From Tethya wilhelma (Eukaryota; Porifera; Demospongiae; Tethyida; Tethyidae): DNA of 64,000 nucleotides. The notes below the pieces were generated by a model. That model ran no database searches, was not told where the DNA came from, and saw only the letters and a list, made by a program, of their open reading frames with translations. The stretch is taken from positions 606,123-670,122 of the forward strand of contig CAXIPT010000012.1 of assembly GCA_964030475.1 (NCBI GenBank), in the 5' to 3' direction. Position numbers and translations under genes: made by a program. Below, piece after piece: positions 56,701-64,000 of this stretch. Numbering within the stretch: position 1 is the first letter of the stretch; each line of letters begins with the position of its first letter.

Positions 56701-59700
56701 ATGAGTGACGTAATTGAAACCAAAGTAACTTCTCCTCCAGGTAAACCGAAAGTGTCTGAAATAACTCATGATAGTGTTTGTTTGCAATGGACAGAACCAG
56801 GGGTAAAAAGCATAGAGATAATTGACTATGAAGTATGGTGTAAAAAAAGGGGTGAAGAATGGAAAACAGCTGGGACTCCATTGAGTGGACTAACTATTTA
56901 TACAAAGATAATTAAAGGCCTAGCTCTAGACTCAGAGTACGAGTTTAAAGTAGTTCCTATTTGTAAAGATGCTAATATACATGGTAGTGAGAGTGAAATA
57001 ACTGATTGTATTAAAACTAAGTCTACTACTCCACCTGGAAAACCAGTATTATCAGACCCAACTAATAATTCTGTTAAGTTGGAGTGGAGTCACCCAAAAT
57101 ATGGAAGCAAAAATATTCTGTACTATGATGTGGTTGGTGTTGCTATTGATTCTGGGGGGATAGTTGAAGACACAATAGAGAAAAAGTCATTGACAATTGT
57201 TAGTAATAGTGAAAATCATGTGAGCTTTAGAAGTGGCAGACAACTTAATCCTAACACAGTGTATAAGTTCAAGGTCCAGCCTCACTGTCCCACTGGTCCT
57301 GGAGCTGAGAGTGAATGGAGTGAATCAATCAAAACTGAACAGGTATTTTACAAGCCTGGCAAACCTAATACTGACCATATATATTATAATAAAGTTGACC
57401 TTAAATGGGAAAAACCAAAAAAAGGGTCAGATCATGTGGATTACTACAGTGTCCACTATCAGAGAGTTGGTGATTCAGAATGGACAACATGTACAAAAAG
57501 TCTTCGTACTACTGAAGGAAACCTGTTCGATGGCTTTTACAAGTGTCAAGTGAGAAAACTTTTACCCGGCACTGAATACATTTTTAAGGTTCAATCTCAT
57601 TTATTTTCTAGCTATGAAGGAAATGATCATGTATTGCAGTATGAAGAGAAAGAGAGCAAATGCAGTAATCGTATAAAAACAAAAACGACTACACCTCCTG
57701 GAAAACTTAAGTGCACACTAGTTTCTTTCAAAAGTGTTAAATTGGAATGGACTGCTCCTGAACAAGGGAGTGAGAATATTGATCATTACATCATTGAATA
57801 TGCACCTCAGAGGAAAATGTATGTAAACCCCATCAAGAAAAAAACCGGCAAACAGGCTAAATTCACTATTAAAGATGAACTCAGGGGAGGAACAAAATAC
57901 AAATTTACAGTGATTCCTCAATGCGAAGATGGTGATGGTGAACCGAGTGAGAGCATCACAGTTGAGACACAACCATCTTGTAGACCTGGTAAACCTTGCT
58001 GTGTTGCTTCTACACATAACAGCATCACACTTAAGTGGAAAAAGCCTGATTATTTTCAAGGAAATGTTAAAAAGTATACATTGTCTTACAGAGACTCAAA
58101 TGGAGAAATTAACAGCTGTACAGTTGATTCAAAATGGTTATTAGTACATTTTAAAGATGGTTTCAAAGTTGAAAACTTGGTTCACAACACTAACTATACA
58201 TTTACAGTTTTGCCAGCTTGTGAAGGTAGTGCAGAATCTCTTACAGAACACAGTTGCAGTGACCCTATTTCTACTATGAAAAGTTCTCCACCAGGCAAAC
58301 CTGAAAGAATTAGTGCAACACATGACAGTGTTACATTAAAATGGGAGAAACCAGCAGTAGGAAGTGAGACAATAGAGTATTATAATGTAATGTACCAAAT
58401 GCATAAACAAACAATTTTTTCACGAATTAATCCAAAATGGACAATAATGCCTAAGGATGATAACACTGTTAATAGGATGGCAACATTGAAGGGTCTTTTA
58501 CATGGTACAAAGTACATCTTCAAAGTGTGTGGAGCAAGTAAAAGTGAAGTACATAAAAATGCCAAGTGGATGGAGAGTGATCACAGTGATCCTATCGAGA
58601 CGATGGCAACATCTCCACCTGGCAAACCTTATGCTATTGCATTCACTCACAACAGTATCACACTGGAATGGGAGAAACCAGAGATTGGTTCCACTGACAA
58701 TCAAAACTATGCTATCACCATCATAACAAACAAAAATCAAGATAAGCACATTACAAAATTATCAAATGAACTTAAAACATTTGGATCAGCTTTAAGATGC
58801 ACAGTGACACAACTTAATGGTCCAAGAGTTGCCTACCGTTTCAAAGTACATGCACATGTCAAAGGAACTAGTTCATACAGTGAAATCAGTGACTACATTA
58901 TGACCAATGCAACCTCTCCACCATCACAACCTACAGTCAGAATAGTAACTCATAATAGCATACATGTTCAGTGGAACTGCCCTGAATACGGTAGAGAAAC
59001 AGTCGATCACTATCAGCTTTCATATACAAAATTTGAAGGAGATAAGAAGACTATATTATGGCAAACACAGAAGGTGGAGGATGGACGAACTGACTGCTGT
59101 GTGCAAAACCTAGATCTGAACACAGGATACATCTTCAAAGTTCTTCCAATATGCGAACAAACAAAACAAAAAGGCACAGAGAGTGAACACAGTGATATTT
59201 ATAGGACTAAGGCAACCTCTGCACCTGGTAAACCAGTGGCTACCATGGTGACTCACAACAGTGTACATTTGGAGTGGACTAAACCAGCTTGGGGTACTCC
59301 AAACAAGTATATCGTCAAGTACTACTGTATATCTACAGATCATAATTCTACACCTTCTGCTAATGACATGTCACTGTGGAAAAACTGCAAAGAGAGTTCT
59401 CAGAAAAACATGGAGGTAAAGCAACTGCAACCAGATAGCAATTATTATTTTCATATTGTTCCAGTATGCGGTGACTGTGAGGGTATGGAAAGTGAGAGTA
59501 GTGATCTAATTTCTACAAATCCTTCATGCATACCAGGCAAGCCATCAGCTTCTGACATAACTCATAATAGTATCACACTGACATGGGATAAGTCAAAGCA
59601 TGGCAGTGATCAAATTAGCCATTATGTAGTGCATTATAAATGTTCAAATGACTCTCAATGGAAAGAAAAAGAAACTCTGAGTGAAAATACGATTCTTGTT

Positions 59701-61461
59701 ATATCAGATTTAAATGCTGCTACCCAGTACAAATTCCAAATAAGCACAAAACTTAAACCTGGTGTGAATAATCTCGGTGTTGATTTAAGTGAAGCATGTC
59801 AGTTTGAAACTAAATCACTTCCTCTTGCTATTCAATTGTCTAAAAAAGCTCAGTCCAAAGGACTACAAATAGATTATGGCTCTCCAGCAATTTATCAACT
59901 ACCAGGAGTAACTTGTATAAAATCAGAAAAAATGATTGCCAAGTGTCACATTGGTGACCCTGAACTAGGAAGGGGTAAACGAGAGAGAGTACTAATGCTT
60001 GTTGGAGCAACAGGAGAAGGAAAGAGTACATTGATTGAATGTATGGTAAACTATATACTCGGAGTGAAGTGGGAGTATGACTTTAGATTTCAGTTGATTG
60101 AAAAAGAAACAGAGATGTCCATAGCTAAGAGTCAAACGAAGTTTATCACTGCCTACACATTATACCCAGTTGAAGGATCTGCTCTAGACTACACCCTAAC
60201 CATTATTGATACACCTGGTTATGGAGATACCAGAGGAATTCAGTTTGATCGAGGATTGACAGAGCAAATCAAACAGTTCTTCTCAACACCAGCTCCTCAA
60301 GGTATTGATCATATTGATGGTGTTGGATTTGTCACAAAGGCTGGTTCAACGCGGCTAACAGCAACACAAGAATACATTTTTGACTCAATACTAGACATAT
60401 TTGGAGAAGACATGAAAGACAATATATTCTTGATGATAACTTTTTGCGATGCCAAAAAACCTAAAGTGTTAGAAGCTGTTGGTGTAGCTAATATACCCAA
60501 TGTTGGTTATTTTAAGTTTAACAACTCTGCATTGTACGCTGACAACAGTGATACCAGTGACTTCATTACTGTAAATTTCTGGAAAATGGGAAGTGTTACA
60601 CTTCATCACTTTTTTACTGACTTTGAAAAAATGCAGCAAATAAGCTTACAGCAAACCAAACTTGTTTTGGAAGAACGTGAACAACTAGAAACTCTTGTGG
60701 AAGGCCTACAAAGACAAATCACATCGAGTCTTGATCTCATTAGAGAACTTAAACAAGATAGAGAAGCAATAACTACCCACCAAATCATGGTTGATAGTAA
60801 TATACCCTTTACATATGAAGTTGAAGTAATAAAAGGTTTTGAAGTACCACTGGAAGATAAGGACAAGAAAATCACCATCTGTTTGAACTGTAATTATACT
60901 TGTCACTATCCATGTACTATACAAAATGATAAGAAGAAGTACAACTGCGCAGCTATGAAAGGTAACTACTTTCAAAGAAACAAGTTGGACTCATACTGTG
61001 TAGTGTGTCCAGGGAAATGTCACTGGAAAAAACATGTCAACAAAGATTTTAGATATGAGCAACGACCAGTGAAAGAGAAAAGAACACTTGATGATCTCAT
61101 AAAAAAATACGGTGCACTAAAGTCTTCAGAAAAACCTTCTACTACTATTACAGAAGAAATCCTTGACGGTGTTGCTAAACAACTCAAGGAAACATATGAT
61201 AAAGTGTTGGGTCTCATTGAACAGACACAAGAATCTATGAGTAAATTAGACCAGATTGCCCTAAAAAAAACTGATCCCAGTCGAGAAAGTTCTTCTCAAG
61301 TGGCCTATATTGATGTATTGATTGAAGCAGAGAAGAAAGGACAAAGGCCAGGATGTGAGCAGCGAATAGAGGCACTGACAGTACTGAAAGAAAGAGCTCA
61401 AGTTGCAGTTGAAGTGGTAAAGACTAGAAGGCAATCATTGGCAACTAGTGTGAATAAATAG
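50756..61461 (+). CDS. Death-fold-like exon / shared domain / 16 FN3 / P-loop GTPase / Cys-rich coiled-coil protein
   Basis: Exon 1 is 50756-51143; exon 2 (52667-61461) is a single 8.8-kb exon. The phase-1 intron restores GGT, giving 3060 residues. Residues 1-129 are helical and resemble a CARD or related death-fold adaptor (FDRLVKGVQNDVESVARKAF). About 150-355 match residues 265-497 of the gene at 35018. A helical region follows. 848-2514 are 16 FN3 repeats (PPGKP, THNSITLxW, KPxxGSxxI, TxYxFxVxP, SDxIxTK). A GTPase follows: P-loop GATGEGKST (about 2577), DTPG (2644), TFCDA as likely G4. A Cys/His cluster (CLNCNYTCHYPC, CVVCPGKCHW; 2868-2920) and a coiled coil end it. No signal peptide, so probably cytosolic despite the FN3 array. 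Related AIG1-like/immune-type GTPases act in defence; the role here is inferred. Confidence 0.82.
51690..51945 (+). repeat. Dispersed repeat C with internal (TGTC)n
   Basis: Lies in intron 1 of the FN3-GTPase gene. Matches 62045-62345: GTAGCACATGCAGAGG-TTATGGTAGTC, a microsatellite, ATCTCAAGAA-GGCAGCTC, GAGG-TTTT, CTCTCTGAGC and GGCCACACCT. Here the microsatellite is (TGTC)n. The rest of the intron (51144-52666) shows no exon. Confidence 0.6.
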
Positions 61462-62044
61462 CTGAATATATAACAAGTCCTATAACGTTAAAACTGTACC
61501 CAAAGGGTATACATATATACACATACAGGAAAAGATTGCGTGAAGTTTGCATAATTTTATGCTTGCAAGCACAATAATAGTTATACTTAGATAGAGTTAA
61601 AAGAACAGATCGGACTCATTTAGTGGTGCTTTAACTATAGGCTATAGTAGGATAATATTATGCAGGATATAACTATTAAATAGTATGTGTGATCTTGAAT
61701 TGAAAATTAATATTACATATATTTTGTGTCTTTTTTCAATATGAAGCAGTTTACATATAATGCAATGTCATTATATTTGCAGTAATGCTGAACTTTTTCA
61801 CAGTTATTACAAGTAGATCCAGTAATAAGAAATTAAATAAGCAGTGTACGAATGCAGAGTATAGGCTAATAGTATACTGTTGTTATCATTACAATGTAAC
61901 ATTAAATTTTGATTAACAATTGTAATGATCGAGACACATGCAGGAATGGCCAAATCGTAAAACAAAAGCAAATGAGATGTACCTGCTGTGGGCAAAGTGA
62001 AGCACTCAACATGAAAATAATTAAGTCTTATAATTAAGAGTACA
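61462..62044. other. 3' flank of the FN3-GTPase gene
   Basis: No AATAAA is obvious; ATTAAA at about 61676 is a weak candidate. 61940-62010 resembles the repeat at 18635-18720. Confidence 0.35.
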
Positions 62045-62106
62045 TAAACCCTTGGTGCACATGTGCTGCAAAGGGTTATGGTAGTCGTGTGTGTGTGTGT
62101 GTGTGN

Positions 62107-62171
<65 letters not shown>

Positions 62172-62345
62172 CCAACTATATCTCAAGAAGGGCAGCTCCA
62201 GTCTTCAAAAGCGGCCTACCAATTAAGGTAAAATAATTGAAAATTACACGAAGCATTTTACACAAACCTGTAGTTCCTGAGATCTGAAGCTTTTCAGCCT
62301 CTCTGAGCGCAAAGCTTCGTGGCCACACCTGCTAATCATGTCTAT
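62045..62345 (+). repeat. Dispersed repeat C with internal (GT)n
   Basis: Second copy of the repeat at 51690-51945. Its variable core is an about 80-bp (GT)n tract (62089-62170) containing the only undetermined base of the window, at 62105. The reverse-frame His-Thr open frame across it is an artefact. Confidence 0.6.
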
Positions 62346-62744
62346 TTGTTTGTGTACATTATTTAGAATTGACTACAAGACCAGGAATGTTTCTCTTGAC
62401 ACAGTTGACACAAAGAGCTGAGGGGCTGCTGATTTACTTAGGTACTAAATTAGCGAGCAATAACACTCTATATACTCTTCTTGAGCATGCTGTTTTGGAA
62501 TATTGCAAGCAATTTTTTGTTGAAACTCAGTTGTCCATGAAAGGTAGTCTGGTTTAGTCACATCACTGTTCCAGAGCTATACCTTGCAAACAAAGATAGC
62601 TAATCAGCTCATCACTAGTGACCATATTCTATATAGCCTATCGTATGTTTGGTGTCCTCAAGCTCACCATTCATGACTACTGCATCAGTGGTAGCTATCA
62701 GTGAGCAGATTTAGCTACCCAGCATGTGTCATTGTGACCATGTA
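62346..62744. other. Intergenic, nothing recognised
   Basis: A 62-codon open frame at 62369-62557 has no recognisable motif and a weak context; not called as a gene. Confidence 0.3.
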
Positions 62745-62815
62745 TCATCGATCATAAACTGCATATTGCTATCGCACCAAGGGTTAGGCACCTTGGTGCC
62801 CTTTCATTATTACAT
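62745..62815. repeat. Direct repeat E, copy 1, with hairpin
   Basis: Matches 63470-63540 (ATCGATCAT-ACTGCA, AGGGTTAGGCACCTTGGTGC, CTTTTCATTA). It contains the stem GCACCAAGG/CCTTGGTGC with an 8-base loop. Confidence 0.6.
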
Positions 62816-63289
62816 GTATGCAGCCCAAAGGGAAAAAAATCTGCATGTACTCTAGCTACAACAGATATTCAATCTAATTAAAACCCATTGACCGATATAA
62901 TTATGACCCAATAAGTTTGCTTGGTATTCAAAAAATTTAAGTTTGATGTCAGTAGAACCCTGAATGTTCCATATTGCATGTGCTAGCAGGTAACTAAATC
63001 ATCGGGCTATATAATACCATATAGCAGGAAAGTTTTAATTGCAGATGTCTCTGGTCAAACATTTTTTGTGTTTTATAACTTTTGCAGATAAGTTGTTGTT
63101 GATTTATTATGATTGTGTGATTGTAGAGAGGGACTAAAATGGTAATTAATAGTGCTAATGCTGCATGATTCACTTATTGTGAAGTGGAGTGAACTCCAAG
63201 CCTCATCCATGAAGTTCTTTTGGAGTGTGAAGTCAGGTCAATTCCAGGACAGAAACTGGTATCTGTCATGTTTTACTTGCCTCCATGGC
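62816..63289. other. Intergenic, nothing recognised
   Basis: AT-rich; no gene or repeat recognised. Confidence 0.3.
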
Positions 63290-63430
63290 TTAAAATTTGG
63301 CGAATCCGCATAATAGCACAATTGGTGATTTTAAATTTGGCGATTTAGCTCTGCAGGCTGCATTGCTTATATGCACGCATGTGCCAAATTTAATTCTCGC
63401 CAAATTCATGCACCCACTATACGGTATGGT
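63290..63430. repeat. Short inverted-repeat element
   Basis: AAATTTGGCGAAT at the left faces ATTCTCGCCAAATT at the right, with internal TTTGGCGATTT and GCCAAATTTAA. The style resembles the MITE at 1516-1885, but the ends are not the same. Confidence 0.4.
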
Positions 63431-63469
63431 ATGTTGGATAGCAGATTTACCTAGCATGCAAATATGCAC

Positions 63470-63540
63470 CATCGATCATCTACTGCACATTGCTATGGCA
63501 CCGAGGGTTAGGCACCTTGGTGCCTTTTCATTAATTTTCA
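63470..63540. repeat. Direct repeat E, copy 2, with hairpin
   Basis: Same as 62745-62815; the stem keeps pairing through one G-T wobble (GCACCGAGG). The spacing of the copies is about 725 bp. The remaining 63541-64000 shows no gene. Confidence 0.55.
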
Positions 63541-64000
63541 TTTAATCAGTGGTATATGGGGTGTCCAACATCAAATTTCAAGAGTAGCAAATTGAAGTCA
63601 TTGCTAGTTATTTGTGTAGACCTACTATAGGTCAACTGAAAAATATATCTGGTTTGATGCAATCACGCATTGTTTTCCTTTGCAAGGCATTTCACTAAAA
63701 ACACAAATTCGCAAATAATGGTCACGTGACCAAAATGCCATACTAGGTCCACTACAATAGCAAATTTGGTGAGGCTTGGCTGTAAGCAATGTTCTAGGAC
63801 TATGTTATCTTTTTATGAGTGTTTGCAAGATTCTTACTGCTTGTGACAAATGTGGCAATAGCACGCGGTGTATACGTGCATGCGTATATATGCAGAGGAG
63901 GTACGACACGAGTGCGCCTTTGCTGAGCTGGCTATAGTGGACGCACGTGATCAATTGTCATTATGAAGTATTACGGTCACATGATTGGAATGCAATTAAC

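Noticed and set aside
61807..62175. 122-codon minus-strand frame rich in His-Thr
   Set aside because: It is the translation of the (GT)n tract and contains the undetermined base.
1..64000. CRISPR arrays, rRNA genes, replication origins
   Set aside because: No regularly spaced repeats with unique spacers, no rRNA-like blocks, and no feature allowing an origin call.

Overview
The window looks like nuclear DNA of an early-branching animal, most probably a demosponge of the Amphimedon type. Directly visible: AT-rich sequence, GT-AG introns that keep reading frame, large single-exon genes, a tRNA-derived SINE, non-LTR retrotransposon remnants, terminal-inverted-repeat elements and (GT)n tracts. 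The species call is inference. It rests on the mix of Death-domain/ankyrin, kinase-Kelch and many-FN3 GTPase genes and on a cellular 2A-like peptide, a feature I know from sponge and echinoderm genes. No search could be run.

Left half (about 2-28 kb and 46-47 kb): a receptor-like family. Three long copies (2395-5738, 6088-9440, 22213-25581) encode a signal peptide, a repeat-rich ectodomain with GGA/FxNN motifs like chlamydial Pmp-type beta-helices, a Cys-rich stalk and about eight or nine hydrophobic segments. Each copy carries exactly one disabling lesion. A second branch (11658-16355; truncated copy 46054-47135) is more decayed. Five further fragments lie around 17.7, 19, 21.1, 27.3 and 32.4 kb. 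The membrane half is nearly identical among the three copies while the ectodomains differ, which suggests gene conversion or recent exchange.

Middle (28-34 kb): a transposon-rich stretch holding a newly assembled five-exon gene for a small secreted Tyr/Asp-rich protein (30447-31427), two weaker signal-peptide or terminal-exon candidates, and two inverted-repeat elements with 9-bp target duplications, one of only 56 bp.

Right half (35-61.5 kb): three intracellular signalling genes. (1) A six-exon gene at 35018-39591: hydrophobic leader ending in a 2A-like ribosome-skipping motif, Death domain, an unnamed shared domain, 20 ankyrin repeats and a C-terminal membrane segment created by splicing. 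(2) A single-exon kinase-coiled coil-Kelch gene at 41211-43613 with a decayed partial copy just upstream. (3) A two-exon gene at 50756-61461: helical death-fold-like exon, the same unnamed shared domain, 16 FN3 repeats, a P-loop GTPase and a Cys-rich/coiled-coil tail. The shared domain ties genes 1 and 3 together. A cell-surface receptor array next to Death-fold and GTPase genes is compatible with an innate-recognition neighbourhood, but that is inference.
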